Assembly: GCF_020382885.2 (NCBI RefSeq)
Contig: NC_058514.1
Location: forward strand, 16,711,749-16,775,748
Length of the DNA: 64,000 nt
Source of the DNA: Scatophagus argus
Lineage: Eukaryota; Chordata; Actinopteri; Scatophagidae
Direction of reading: 5' to 3'
This document shows positions 23,325-38,300 of this stretch, piece after piece. The translations under genes and the position numbers were made by a program. The notes under the pieces were generated by a model. It was given only the letters and a program-made list of their open reading frames with translations, was not told the origin of the DNA and ran no database searches. The first letter of the stretch is position 1. Every line of letters starts with the position of its first letter.

Positions 23325-26300
23325 CTACAAGAGACAATGAGTCTTTGTTGATTGAGGGCAAGATGAATGTATGTGAAAACACAGCACATCACTTTCACAT
23401 CTGCAAATTATACAGCACGTCACTGAGCTCCATCTGTTTCACTCTCATCAGTTGAGACAACATCTGTCTTAATCCACGTTTCCACAAAGTGCTTAGAAAC
23501 CCACCTAAACTCTACGTTTGTTTTGTATAGGCAACAGACAGTTGCCTATTGTATGCACGGTTGCTACCAGGGCTTCAATTTACTTTTCCAGCAGCGGAAA
23601 ACACAGGAGAGTCAGGAAAACCTGTTGCTCTGATTGACCAGTCGTTGGTTTGCAATGTTTTAACTCCACCTTTTCGTATCGGCAGTGTGCTAGGTACCTC
23701 AACAAAGGCGAAGTGCGTAGTATGGGGGAAAAACAGGACGGAATGGAGTGATTCTATCGGTACCATGTACAACAGAACTGAAGTGAACAAGACTGGAAAC
23801 AAGGCTAAAGATCAGAGACCTCCAGAAGTTTCCGATAAAAAAACATTAAGAATGGTTTAAAAATATATAATAATGTTGCCATTTTTATTTTATTATTTAT
23901 GAGGTATTAATGCTTAAACTATAGGATCTCTGATGTATGATTTTCCAGAATGGACAGAGTGACACATCGTACAGGAAGTCAGTCTATTAAGAGCACTTGG
24001 GATAATAGCAATAAAACAGGTGCTGGTGCTTGGCCCGTGGTCCCACCATTGAGTTTGGTTTTTGGTCCTCAATGGGAAAAATGGTAATAATAATGTGACA
24101 GGTAGAGACAGGACTGTTACTGCGTGACCTTTACACATCACTCCCTATTTAATGAAGAACTGTTATATGGTACATTTAAGAGGGGTGGGGCACTGTGATG
24201 TGGACAGATCTATATCACTTCACAAATATCAGAAACTGGTGTGCTCAGGCAGATACCATGAGCATGGGCGGAGCTAGCTTATTCATGAGCGGTTGCTTAC
24301 GTGATTCCTGTTGGGCTGTTGATGTCATTGGGGAACAGCTCCTTCAGGACTTCGCTCTCCGCCACCTTTAGGGTTTCGTCACTGGCTGCGATCTTCTCAA
24401 CCTGGAGACAAAACAACCACGCAGAGTATGATTTAAAGAGCAAACACAAACCATTTGGCAATGCATGTCACCAGTGAGCTTGAGCAAGCTTCTTGGTCCA
24501 TGTGGATTTTTTTTAACAGATTCTGATGCAAAGAGGAAATTGTAAGTGCATGTTTGGAGCAGCAGAGGGTCCCCTGTCTGATATTAGACATCTCTCACCA
24601 TGTGACCACATCCAACACAAGTGAGCCAAGCACCATGTTCACCACTAAACCACCTTATGAATGTGACACTGCACAGTCTCTACAGCGTAACAGTCTACCT
24701 GTCTCACTAACACATCTTTGGAAAGTGAGGATGTCCAGCTGAGCGTCTTCACAGGGCTGCATGTGGACAGGAAGCTGGTGATTTTCTGCTGCCCCCGTTT
24801 ATGCAGCGGGACATCTGGAGGGACGCGCTCCTCCTGCACTCAAACAACGTACGTGACTGAGCGTCAGAACGTTTAAAGTTCAGCTGCCACACGGCTGTCC
24901 CTGCACAGACCCTGAACAGCCACAACACACCCAACTGCTTTATCATTTACAACCCTTTACTATACCCTACAGACTGAGAGAGTATCACCAAAGACTATGT
25001 CCCATTCAGATACAAGTGTCACTGTGAAGCATAAAGAGAGGGGGAAAGAAAGAGGAAAAGATGGAAATGCAGCAGGCACAGATGTTTGAGTAGAGCTGTA
25101 CCCCTCTCGCAGAGACACTGCTGGCTTCATATGCGTCATATCTCTTAATGGGTGAGATATTACACATGGGACTAAAGGTGACCGGGTTGACTCCAGTTAG
25201 CCCGGATGGCTTGGCAGCTGGTCGTGGACTCTGTTCTTCAGACGGGCTCTTTGACTTGTACAAAACACAGACTAGATTATTAGATACACGTGTAGAGAAA
25301 CACATAAAGGTGATGATAACGAAGGAAAACTTACTAACATACTCAATATACACCAATCAGCCACAACATTAAAACCACTGACAGGTGAAGTGAATAACAT
25401 TAATCACAGGGAAACCTTGGGTTCTGGCAATTGTGGATTTTCTTTGACACAAACCCATCAGCAAGCAGCTGGAAAGAGCATCCCATTACATTCAGAGCTC
25501 AGTAACGTCTCAAGGACCACAACAACTGCATGCAGACTCCCCAGATCCCATCCTGAGAATCTGTGCTGTGCACAAGCTGAATCTGGAGGACCCAACCCCC
25601 AATGCACAGGACCCTTTCCCCTGGGGGGGGGGGGGGGGAACAAGACGGGTCAGGTCAGAGCTGTTATGGCAGCACAAAGGGGGGACCTACAAAATATTAA
25701 GCAAGTAGTTCTTTTAAGTTGCAGCTGATCTGTGTATTAGAAAGTATACAGGTGTAGACCTCCATACACCATCATTCCTTTTTAACACAGCAACACATAC
25801 AGCTTGATCACTATACATGCCTATGCACTCTTCATGGTGACCTACATGGCTGATACAGATATGTGCAAGTGACAAAAATCACAAACAGGTAATGAAACAC
25901 TACTGAACCACCCCACCAACTGTGAACAGACACCTCAATTTAAATAACAAAGCTGTGTTGATCAGTGGATTTTCTGTCTTGTCCGCTACCCTGTAATAAA
26001 CAATTCCCTGCAATTATCACCAGTGTGCTCGGTGACTGAGTGCAATACTGTGACATTGAGTGGACAAACCCAGCATAGTGAGTATACTGGCAATTGGCTG
26101 CAATTCAGCCACTGTGGACATGCTGAATGTGATTCCGTATAATTTTTTTGTTAAGACTTATGGCAATGTGACAAAAGGCTGGTCTCTAGCAGAGCAGTGT
26201 TTGTGATGCGAATCTGTACTGGGTTTGGAAGGATGTAAACCCATTTTTACTTCTTGGAGCTACATCTCCAACTTGGCTGGATTTCTAACTCACACCAAAA

Positions 26301-29300
26301 AGGACACTGATCAGGTCACTGATGGTTATGCTTCAGTGGGCCTTAAACAAGGTGCTTGTTGAAGCATCTAAAAATGGGCTGTGATGATTTGTGTGTCTTT
26401 CTGAAACAAACAATTTGACAATCACACCTCCCATTATGGTGACTGGACAGGTTATGTGCATGTCTGAAATCAGGCAGGGTTGAAACTTCTCTGACTGCGT
26501 CTGTACGAACGAGTGCAATTCAGTGAACGCTCTCAAGAAACGGTCTGAAAGCGCGCACTCATCCACACCATCCATCCTGTCAAAAGAGGGACTTGGGAGG
26601 CAGTGGAGTTGAGATTTTGTCTTTGAATTTAAAATGTCCTCCTGAATTTAAGAAATCCACCCAGAAATGATCAATTGACAGCACCTTTAAGCAGTGGCTC
26701 TGCTGCATTTTGGGCAGCTGTCTTTACTGGACTGTGCTAGTCCTCCATTTTGACAAAGAAACAAGTGAAATGTAACCCAGCCTCACTGCTAGCACACATC
26801 TGCCAAACTCCTGTAGGTGCAGTTTGAGACTAAATGACAAAAGATGAGTACGGAATGGGAAGCACTCATCTCTTCCACACATCAGCAGACATGGGAACAG
26901 ACAGACAAGTGAGTCCATGCAGGTTATCGGTGAGTGAACGGTGTCTCCCAGTAGCCATGGCCCACAACTACCTGAGCAGGTCTGGATGACGTGGAGGGAC
27001 GTTCAGTCCAAGCTGGACTGTCCAGCCTTTGGGGAACCCTCCTGTTAGACTGAAACTGATCTGTCAATGCAGGCCTGAGATCCTCAGGCACAATCTGCTG
27101 GGACACCAAGGACATAAGGACAGAGAACAGAAAAAGGATGAAAGGAAGCGCTGATCACAGAGAGAAAAAAACAAGTGAAACAGAGGAGGTGCAAAGAATA
27201 AGAAAGATGAGTGGAGATGAGCAAGCTAGAGATTCAAAGTGTGCTTTTTGGTATGCTGTCATTGAACTAGATTGCTTTTATTCACTCTGAATTGATTTTT
27301 TTCTGAGACAGATTGAGCTAGTTTTGGAGCCTGTCCTTTCTGTCTTTTGCAGTGCCGTAATGAATATTAATATCACATCTAGGCTACAGTAATCAAAACT
27401 AAGACACACACAATTCTTTATTGCTGATATTTCAGGGATGGAGGTTTATAGTTCGACTAGACGTGTAGCACTAGAAGAACTGAAGAGTACATCTCCAGTT
27501 ATCATCATGCTCACAGTCTACTGGTGCCATACCGGCAAAATCTATTCTCATAACAACCAAAGAAGACTAAGCTAAAGCTTGAAAATACGCATCAGGTTTA
27601 CCTTACACAGTTTCATGGCCATAACAACAGAATGACACTTTAACTACAACAACAAAACAGCTGAAAGCACTGTGGAAATGATAAATGAAACCAAAATGTG
27701 ACAGCAGCTTTGATAGTTAATTCATTGCTTAGGTCATTTAAGTGGAAACATTCTGATCATTTGCTGGTTTGACTTTCTAAAGTACTTACTGCTCTTCTGT
27801 AAACTTTTTAACCTTGTAAACTGAAAGTCTGGGTATTGGAATATCAGTCGGACAAAAGAAAAATATGTATGTATTGATAATGAAAATAATCATTAGTGTC
27901 AGCCTTAAAAGCATCATTTAATTGAAATCACAAAGCATCTCATATTTCAAAGACATTCTCTCTGAAGCCAGGTGTGAAGCAGGTGTAGTGAGGAGTGGGT
28001 GTGAACCGAACACTAACAGCTTTAATCAGTGACAGTGATGATGTAGATGATGTTAGGTTCACAAGGATCGTGGTCGGACCTCCTGCTGCGGTCCTGCGTG
28101 CTGCTCAGTCCCTACATTTCATATTGTTATTCTTATGCTTTGATGCCTGGTTAATTCAATTTCAATTCAAATCATTTTATTTATATAGCACCTTTTACAA
28201 TCAAAATTGTCTCTAGGTGCTTTACAGAGACCCAGAGCCTGAACCCCCGAGCAAGCAGACAGTGGCAAGAAAAAAACTCCCTTTTAACAGGAAGAAACCT
28301 TGAGCAGGACCCGACTCACAAGGGAGAACTATCCTGCTGATAGTCGGATAGAAGAACAACCATTAATGCCAGGCTGAAAAATAACAGGGATACAAAAGCA
28401 TTTGACTGCAATCCAATCTGCTAACTCTGACACACATTCCACTATGTGAGAATTCTAGTGGTGACACTGAAGTGCTGGCTCAAGTTCGGTGCGCAGTCCC
28501 CAAATGACCAGCAGGCGGAGCTGTTGGGCGGCAGGAAGCACACTGCTGGATCACGCCTCTCACATGTGGGAGAGGAGTTCACACTGGTATTTTTTTTCAA
28601 AAGAGGCTTTTCAGTCATGGAATCTGACACTTTGGACTATTGTGACTGTCCACTGTACAAAACTGAATGGACTGAGGGTGGAGGTTTTACGAATACACCA
28701 CATAGAAAGTATGTATATAGACATCAAATATGAAAAGGAAAAAAAAAGAGAGGGGAGATGGAGGTAAGGAACAGACACCAGCAGCTAATCCCCATCATGT
28801 GCTTACAGTCTGACATGCAGAGAGAAGCACGGATACACTGAACCTACAGGCTACAACTGCACTCCAATAAAATGAAAAACTGCTTCCTTTGCATGTGCAA
28901 GAGGCAACTGTATAATCGAGTCCAGCTGCTGGGCGTCCCCTCTTACCTGCTTCAGTACGCACTGCACACCAACCTCTTAACTGTAGCACAGTGGGAAAAC
29001 TACTTCATGCTGAAATGAATTGGAATATTTGTAATATGGAACAGTAATATTTGGCTCAAATTTAGTCCATACTGTGTACAGTTGTTTGTGTTAAACAAGC
29101 TGCCTTGGTTGATCCTTGTAATAACAGAAATTGCAGTGTTGGAATGAAGTGCAAACAAAGCAGGGTGACACCACTGCTGAGGTCAGGAAACACCTGTGCG
29201 CAGCTATTTTAAAACACTCACAGAACGCTCTATCATCATGTGGAGTCAGAACCAACCCTTGAATAATGGTTATGCCAGCACTGAGGACGAAAACTTCCCA

Positions 29301-32300
29301 ATGTACCATATTAGGAAAATCTGTGATGTGCAATAATTTTGTTCATTATTGCAATGAGGGTATGACTTGTGATAAATAAACAAATACTGAAGTGACCATG
29401 CCTGGGCTCCATTTAATAGGCCAAGTGTTCATGTGTGAGAAAAAAATAAAATAAAACATGAAAAGGACTTTCCTAGCCATGGTGCTGGTGCGTTTTGTGT
29501 TTACATCGACTTACTGACCTGACGTTTGTGTAACAAGGATGTGCTCTGACTCTTATTATTTTGTCTTTGAACTTCCTGTCAGACAGAATGTGTTGCGTTT
29601 CTACTTATAGAAATGGGCATGTTCCTAAGGTGTAAAGCAAACCGCAATTTTTATAAGAACCGTTTGAAATCATCAACGACATTCAACAGCCGGTGTTGTT
29701 AATACTGGTACCTATATTGTAAGCAACCCAAAGCACAAAGTTGACACTAACTGGACCAGTTGTGGTGTCCTACATAGACTTTGCCCCTGAAACTAATAAA
29801 ATAATAATTAGTTAACTAACCAACGAGCATTTCTGGTGTCAACTAGCGAGAGGAGCAACGTTTGAGCGACTAGTTGACTAGTTAACAGTGCAGCTCCATG
29901 GGTCATAGAGGTCAACATTAGTGCTCGATGGACCCACAAGCGGAGATCAAATTCCGGTGAATGACATCAGGATGCAGCACTTCACTGAAGCAAAAACATT
30001 ATTAGCACAGATCTCATGTGTCATAAATAACAGACAAGAGACCTTGGATCAAAACAGCTGATCAGCATGTGTGTTTGTGGTGAAGATGCATCGTTCCTGG
30101 AAGACACCTTTCATGAATGTATTAATGAAGAACCGCCGAACCAATGGAGGAGGACACACTGTTTTATCTGCTTTCACTTTCAAATTTAGCAGGGAAAGTC
30201 TGCATACATGGGGAGATGGGCGCACCAGTTAGCGTGGTTATGTTGGCAATATAATGTAAAGACAGATTACGATCTCTACAATCAGCAGATTTAATCAGAG
30301 TTTTTGAATTCAAGCTAAAAACCATAATTCTATTATCACGAAATGCTGGCTTGTCTTTGCCTACACAAAATGCTGGCTGAGTTCATGTGCTGTATATGTA
30401 GGTGTTCTTCTTGAGGACATTAACAAAACATGGCCAAGGAATAGGTAAGGCAGTGCGTTTCATAGCAGATAACATCACACAATACCGGACATTCTCAGAT
30501 ATTAGCATCTCCAATCCACCAGTGAATCTCAGCACTGATTATTGTAGTAAAGAAAACTCAAGGGGAGCTCGGAATGGAAACATTACAGTCAATGGGCTTT
30601 TCAAACCTGGAATTTCACCAAGAAATATACAGCTCCTCTATCATTTGGTAGTATAGTTTGCCAAGCACACCAATGACACACTGTCAACATCGAAACTACT
30701 ACCATCAGAGATGGTGAATCTAAATTTATTGACTGCCCAGGCAGACTTGCATCGACACATTTTATCTGATCATGAACTAAATATTATGATCCATATGACG
30801 ACAGACTGAATACTGGAGAGTAAAGCCCATTCAAAAAGGTCCACAGGTAGTGCACACTTCATGTTAGTGTGTACAGACTGATGTACTGAGAGTGAGCTCA
30901 TGAAGATGGTACACCTTCTTGTAGACCTCAATGGGACATTATTTCACAAAGAATATGTACGGTAGTCAACGGCAACAGGCAATTGTTGTTTTTTTTATAC
31001 TGTCTGAATTGTGATAAATCACATAAGATGTTTATCAATTTAAAAAGGATAACACACCCAACAGTTGCTTAAGTGATGTGGGCTCACTGAAATCGTGGAG
31101 GCATGCTAGCCAGCTTAGAAAACACAATACATTTCCTTTCACAGCTGTGGCTGTCAACATGGCCAGACTCCTAGCGATTTTGACTCCTTTTAATGCTGTT
31201 CCTGTGCCAACCTAAGAGCCATATTGGTGTTGGTGCCATATATTGAGAGATGTAGAACATTTTTGTATTATTTTTTTACAACAAATGTTAAACTTCCTTG
31301 ACATACAAAATAATCTGTTAAATTAACAAACATCATTTAATTACCATTAATATTTTTTCTGAAGTAAGGTCACATGGGGGATAGCGGAAAGGGCAGTATG
31401 TGACCTCTCTATAACCCTGAAGCTGGCTTTTTGAAAAGCTGTTTCTTACCGGATGGTGTTGGCTGCTGCGGGTGCGGGTGGTGACAGGCGTCTTCCCTCG
31501 GCTCCTCAGTGGTCTCTCCAATACTGGAACTGGTTCAGGTTCTGCCACAGGTTCTGGCTCTGGCTCTGCTGTCACTTCTGACAAACACAGCACAGTCTGT
31601 GATTAGTTTACAGTTAGCTTACAGTCAGTTAGAGTCTTACCTTCCAGGCAGAAATCATTTTCGGTTTATTTCAGTATAAATCAGCCACCTCTATGTTTGC
31701 TGTCAAAGATAAAGTCTCCCACTGTAATGCAGGCTGGGACTCTGACATGCTGCCCTGCCTGTAACCACATCGGGTCTTATGTCTCTGTGCACTAGTCAAA
31801 CTGCAGCTTTCATCCATGTCTGTCCAGACTCCTGTCTAGTGACTGACAGAGAGCTCCATCACACAATCACCCAAAGCTCAATATCATTATGAAATTTTAT
31901 CATGCTTAATTAGTGTAATACTTTTACTGTCATGGCTAAAAATGTGTTTTGTGAGGCCACAGCGACTGCTGAAATCTAATCTCTGTATCCTTTTCCTTAA
32001 GAGAGGAAAAGATGCTTGTGTTAATGATTAAATACCTAGTGAAGTTCAGTAAAATTTCCTGCCTCCATTACATAGTAATGCAACTATCTATACTACACAT
32101 TATTATTTTAGCCACAATACTGTTTTGCAAAATAAAGGAATTAAACTGTTAATTATTGTGAGTTGCCCATCAGCAGTAACTTGTTTTCATAGTGGACACA
32201 AACTAGTTGCTTCCTATATGAATCTGAAAATGTATGGTACGCTTTGGAAAGTTGTTTCTGAAGAAAACGCAAATGTCTGATAGCAGCTAACAACACGTTG

Positions 32301-35300
32301 CCCAAATAACATTCTCATATAATACACTATTGTACATAATCACATTTGGCCCCCTGCAAAACATTAAAGGACAAGCGACGAAACACCACCACACGTTACA
32401 TGTTATAATAAAGCACTTCAAAGTACCAACAAAGTGAATACACGCTGTACATATGTTAAACAGATGATTCGAATTTAAGCACGTAAACCTTTAACGTGCC
32501 ATAGCCACGCACACAGAACCGGTCCGAACGGAGCAACACTGCTCTTACCATCCTCCTTGTCACTGTACAGGTCGGATTCAGAGTTGCCATTGTGGTTGAC
32601 TTCTATCTCTGTGAGGACCAGCTCTGGCAGGGGTGGCTGTGCGGGACCTTCATCCAACAGCTTCTGCAGTTTCTTCTCATACAATTTACGAGTGGATGCT
32701 GAGAGGATGAGAAGATATAAAAATGTTATCACATCATCATTTTATCCTAGTACTTACTGGTGTGAAATTATATAATAGCTGACTATGAATTCTTGAGTTA
32801 TTGCTAAAAAGAATGAACTTTAATCAGTTCATTCTTAAGCCCAAGAGGACTTTTGTACCAAATTTCAAGACATACCCTCAACCACAAAACATTATGTATG
32901 TGGCCACAGCTATCGGCATAGACATTTCTTGACTGGAGCCACTTACTATTACAAAACATGGCAAAACGGTATCACATTCTGATCATAAGACCAGGGATGC
33001 ATAAATTGTTGGGCAATAATGAAATTGCTTTCACAACATCTACACACTGGCAGTATGCTCCTAAACACTGAGAGGTTGTCGTTATGCTAAGGTCAAGCTG
33101 TTGCACCTTTGAGTTAGGCAGTGTAGACTATAGCCGAACATTCTGTCACCAATGTGAACTTTTTTTTTTTTTTTTTAAACAATTTCAGAAAAACTACATC
33201 TTAGCCTTTCTTCCTCGCAGGTGTGCATAAACCACAGATTACAAACTTACTGATTTCCTTACTGGTGCAATAGTACCACTATAATGACGCAGTGTTATTG
33301 AAGTGTCTTTCCTTCCTGAGAACACGACCACTGTTGAACAGAGCTCACAGATGAACTTGCCTAAACTGCTTCACGGTAGAAAGCTCTGAGTAACACCTTT
33401 ATACTCCGTCTCATTAAAAGGTCATGGTGGATACAAAACAACATCTAGGCTGCCCTCGTGGCCTAGAGTTTGGAAAAGCAGCTCGTGATCGGAAGATCAC
33501 CGGTTTGATTCCCCCACCAGACGGGCAGGAAAAATTTGGGTGTGGTAGCCGGCTGATGTGCCCTTGAGCAAGGCACTTAATCCCCCAATATGCTCCCCGG
33601 GCGCTTGATGCTGCCCACTGCTCCTGTGTGTGTTTCACTGCATGTAATTTGCCGGGTGTTACATGTGTGTGTTCAACTAATGGGTCAAAGGCAGAAGACG
33701 ATTCAGTGTGTGTATATAAAATTATATATACTGTCAATAAAGCTGATTCTTCTTCTTCTTCTAAACTGCACACAGGAATGGAACAGTGAATATTATGTCT
33801 TTATTTTTCTTCGATATGACTGTTCACAATGATTCACGTTTGTTATTTCATTAGCGTGACACCTCGTCTCCACTAGCCGTGCAACAAAAGCAGCACACGA
33901 GCAGCACGACAGCTGCAGCTGTTTGTCAGTGCGTGGGCAGCATCTGTTCAGCCACACTTCTGTTCCGCTCTCACAGCCCAAACACAAAAAAGGGACCTGG
34001 ACAAGAGCCACACAGGGCGGATGGATCGTTACAAATAAGCTATGGTTTAAATGTAGTCACACAGCGAGGAGAAATAAATCATGTATAGAGACACACGACA
34101 GCCAAATTCACCGAATTCATTCATCGCAGCTGAATCATGAGGTGTTTAAGACAGATATGTTCTGTCCTGTTAGATGGGTGAATTAAATGGACACTTGTCT
34201 GGCTGTTTAGAAGTTCAAATGTATAATCCCACACTGTCTTCAGACTTGGATATAAAGCAGGAAATAACCCAAAGCATGGAGAATACATTGATATACAGAC
34301 ATTAATCTTGGTATAAAGCTTTCCCATTTTCTGATTTGCTTATAGTTTTATTTGCAGTCAATAAAGATATCATTTTGGCCACACTGTTGATGAATTCAAC
34401 ACAAAGCCCTTCTTTCTAACAGAGAAAATCTTTCCATGTATTCAAATGTAATTATAATTCAGTAAATTCCAGCTGGTTCTCATTGGCAACTTTTTTTTTT
34501 TAAACAGTGTTCAGCTACCGTTAATCAAACTCAACCCTTCCAACATATCTTTCAAATAAAGACTCTACAACCCAGCATAGTAAGCTTTCCATGTGAAACA
34601 TCTGCAAAATGTGTTGATTTACACATGCAAAAAGAAAAAGTTATCAGAGTGGCGAGTATGACATGTGCTAGGTTTATTAGCATCAGGCTGTTCATTTGTT
34701 TGTGAAAACTGTTATTTGAGACTTTCTGATACATGTTTCATTATGTTAAACTGAATGACCACTGCATTGTAATCAATAAGTAATCAATAAAGCCCAGCCA
34801 AAGACTCATGATGAAACTGAACCATTTTTCGAATGTGGGGATAAGTTGCAGCTGCCAGTTAGAATGGCAATACAGAGGGCCGTTGCTATGGAAACAATAC
34901 ACCATCTTCTCTGGAAGCAATGGTGTAGACTGGAAGGTTTTCAGAACATTCTAAGCCGGTGCTCTACAGGTAGCTGCACATTTCAAGTCGTCTGGTTGCT
35001 TATGTTCTGTCCGAACTGCACTTAACACGTCGAATCCACTTGTGAATTCCATCACCGGCGTGCAGTGCGTAGCACCGGCACACCACATCCCCGTGTATGA
35101 AGTGCACTCATACACTCATGCACTCACACACTCGCTGTGTGCTGACGGCAGATGTCACCTCGGTGTTTGACCTCATGCGACCCCGCTGCTTGCCGATTCT
35201 GTTAACGTGAGCACTCACCCACAATCGGACCCACGTCCACTCCGTGTTTGAGCAGCTCGTCCTTTAGGCCCTGGTCGGTCAACACGGTCACATCAAGCTC

Positions 35301-38300
35301 ATTTGGCCGAACCTTGTCCGTCTTCCTGGTGGCTTTCTGTGGACAGGGACAGGGCAGTCTGGTTGGTAATGTAATGGCAAGCTGTGCTCATCAGATTCAG
35401 GTCAGGGACGGTCATGGATTTATTATTGTCCTGAGGCACACAATCAGCAAGTAATGACATTATAAAGATTCAAACAGTTTTGTTGTTGGGTGTGGGCTAT
35501 TTTGCACTGCCTGCTAATGCAACACAGTGTTCAGATATGACACTTTCTTGGTTAAAGCACAGACACTCAGAACAAGAACCTTTGTTTCTTCAGAAGTCCA
35601 AAAGAAAAGTCTTATTCAGCTCTATAGCGCTTAGTCTTTTCTGGGATGATTCTACTTTCAAGCAGAGTGAGGGAGAGGCAATAATATAATGGCTGCTCGG
35701 CTCACACCTTAAATCACGGGCTCTGTCACACCCTTACAACATGTTCGCCTCCAAACACGCCGCTGTGAGCTTGTGCTTTCAGCTTTCAGTTCGTTCACTG
35801 TGAGAGGTAAAACTGTTTAAACTTTCAGTTACAGAAACCTGTTTAGCAGGTTGTTAATCACACAAAATGTTACTTTCAATGGACAGAAATGAATGCCAGT
35901 TTAAAACAAATGACTGAGCAGCGGTCTGACCTTTTAATTTGGAAATCCACCATGCGCCTTCACTTCATGCATGATCGGATGTGTGGTGGCACACGTGAAC
36001 TGTGTATTCATGCACATGAGTTGAAAGAGGAGCTTTAACTGAAGGAGTTTCTTTCAATTTCCTGATGAAGTGAAGCCAGAGGAAAAAAAGAGGGAAAAAG
36101 GCTGTAGGCGATTCATAGTTAAAAAAAAAAATATGCTGGTCTGAAGCTGCCCCTCACATACCAGACTACAGGAAATTACTCAGCCGCCTCTGGAATGAAA
36201 CCCCGTGTCTCCTCCATAGCACAGAGCCAAAGTGTCTCTGAGTGAATAAAGCATCAGACACGATTGCAAGCATTCCGGTCAAACATGCAGCCATGTTTTA
36301 ACCATCACATTCTCAAAACACTGAACATCTCTCTCTCAGCCCAGCACCTCCTGCAGCTGCTTCAAAGTAAAAGCCACAATGCGGTCTCTCTGCAGCCAGG
36401 CTTTTACTTTGACAAGCAGAATGCATGCATCTTTCACTGATGTGCTACAGAATTTTTACCTTCAAGCTGAATACCGACTGACTTTGTGCCCTCACATTGG
36501 ACTGCACTGCATTCAGACTATCACTGAACTACATGTGTGGTTGCTGGTTCCAGCTGAAGTTAGAACAGTCGATAATTGCAGTAGTATGTCCCATTTTCTG
36601 TAAAAAGTACACAGATGATACCACTTGTTCTATGAAAATGACTGAGTTGAAATCAGTGCTGCATCTGTGCTTCTAAAACAGCCAGAAAAAAAAAACAGCA
36701 TTAGATTTAAGAGTAACTGATTTTTGACTATGATAAAATCCACATTCAAACATCTCTGATTTACAAACTATAATAAGCAAACAGTACGGCTTTCTTACTG
36801 AGACAGGCAGTGTTTTTTCGCTCGACTTTAAGACTTTTTCTTCAAAAAAAAAAAAAAAGCACCTTGCGACAACTCTGATGACTTCTGGGGTCTAAAGCAC
36901 GACTTTGCATTCAGCTGGCAACAAATCAGCAGAGAATGTGTGGAATGCAAAGAAAACGTTCTCAACTTTAGCTGCGAGGAACTTCCACAGTTCACAGCGA
37001 GCAAAAAGCGTTAAGAGTTGGTCTCAGTGAGCATCTGGCTCTCAGTGGGCCCACAGTAGGGTTTGCTCTGGAAGTGAGCCAAGCTGTTTCATAATAGCAG
37101 AGAGAGAGAGAGGGAGAGAGGGAGAGAGGGAGAGAGAGAGAGAGAGAAAGAGAGAGGGGGAGCAGAGGAGGAGGGGAGAAGGCATCTGTGGACCACACCC
37201 TGGCCTTTAAAGGCATAACTGAACCCTGAGCTCACAGCTGGGCCTGAGCTCTGTGGCGTAAACTCACTACAAACACTGTCAGACTTTCCTTTACACTAAA
37301 GCCTGGACGGAGTAGTACGAGGGTGAGGCCTGCCAGGACCTGCGGCTGCATGATGTAACAGGCTGCACGGCTAGGTAACAATGGACTGTGTGTGGTTAGG
37401 CAGAATTTACTCTACTACGCCACAACTGCTTGCATTACTGGTGTCACACATTCTTCGTGTGTTAATTTCACTAAATCAGTGGTTCCCAAACTGAGAGGTG
37501 CTGCACTGGGGCACAGAACTATTGCTAAAAGCACAACTTCCTAAGCAAAAAAAAAAAAAAAAAGAAAAAAGAAAATATGATGAAGTATATAGCGCCCTTG
37601 GGTTCACCAGCACAACAATGGGTAATGAGGAGAGACTATTGTGTGTTGTGTATCTGAAAATACAAGCTTCTGACAGTTAGAAACCGAACAAGTTGAGACT
37701 GATTTCTTCAGGGAAAAAAAAAAAACCTCAAAACTGTTGTGCACAACAGAGTCGCTTTTCTATCGCTGCAGCCATACAGAAAAAGTTTGCGAACCACCGC
37801 TCTAAACCTTACCAACACACAGACGAGAAACATCAAGAGTGAAAGACACAAAGTATGTGAGCCTTTAAGGTTCACTTTGAAAAGCCTCTCCGACTTCAGT
37901 GAAGCATTTCAGAAATGTAAGGAATGAATTTTTGGAGGTGCCTGCCCACCTACACCACCTCCAGCCAGCAACCACTCAGACGTGAGCATTAGGTTTCACA
38001 AGACTAACAACCAGAGCACACTACAACACCGCAGTACCTCCGAAAACAAAAGGACAAATTAATTACATACAAGCAGTGTCTTTCCACAGCTCTTGACTTT
38101 TTATGACAGACAGACACGGCGGCGGCAGCCTGGGCAGAAATTCCTCTCTACCTGTAAAGTATTTCCTCAATGAAAAGCAAGAACCCATAAAGACAGCAGC
38201 TGCTTTAAAATTTAATTAAAATTTGCCCCTGGTCTGCCATTCTAACCTTAAAGAGTAACTAAACCCCAGAGTTGTGACTTAACTTCTATCCACGAAATTC

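Noticed and set aside
26333-26575. 80-codon minus-strand open frame starting [11 protein letters not shown], considered as an extra tmpo exon
   Set aside because: No acceptor/donor pair in the needed phase and no similarity to LAP2; possibly an old transposon remnant.
31450-31577. Glu-Pro repeats as a separate gene
   Set aside because: They are part of the tmpo exon, in phase with flanking exons and followed by the conserved GKTPVT.
33414-33773. 119-codon minus-strand open frame
   Set aside because: Lies within the tRNA-derived SINE, and a similar translation appears in the second copy at 62 kb.
37000-37216. Ser-Leu-rich open frame
   Set aside because: Translation of a GA-rich purine tract.
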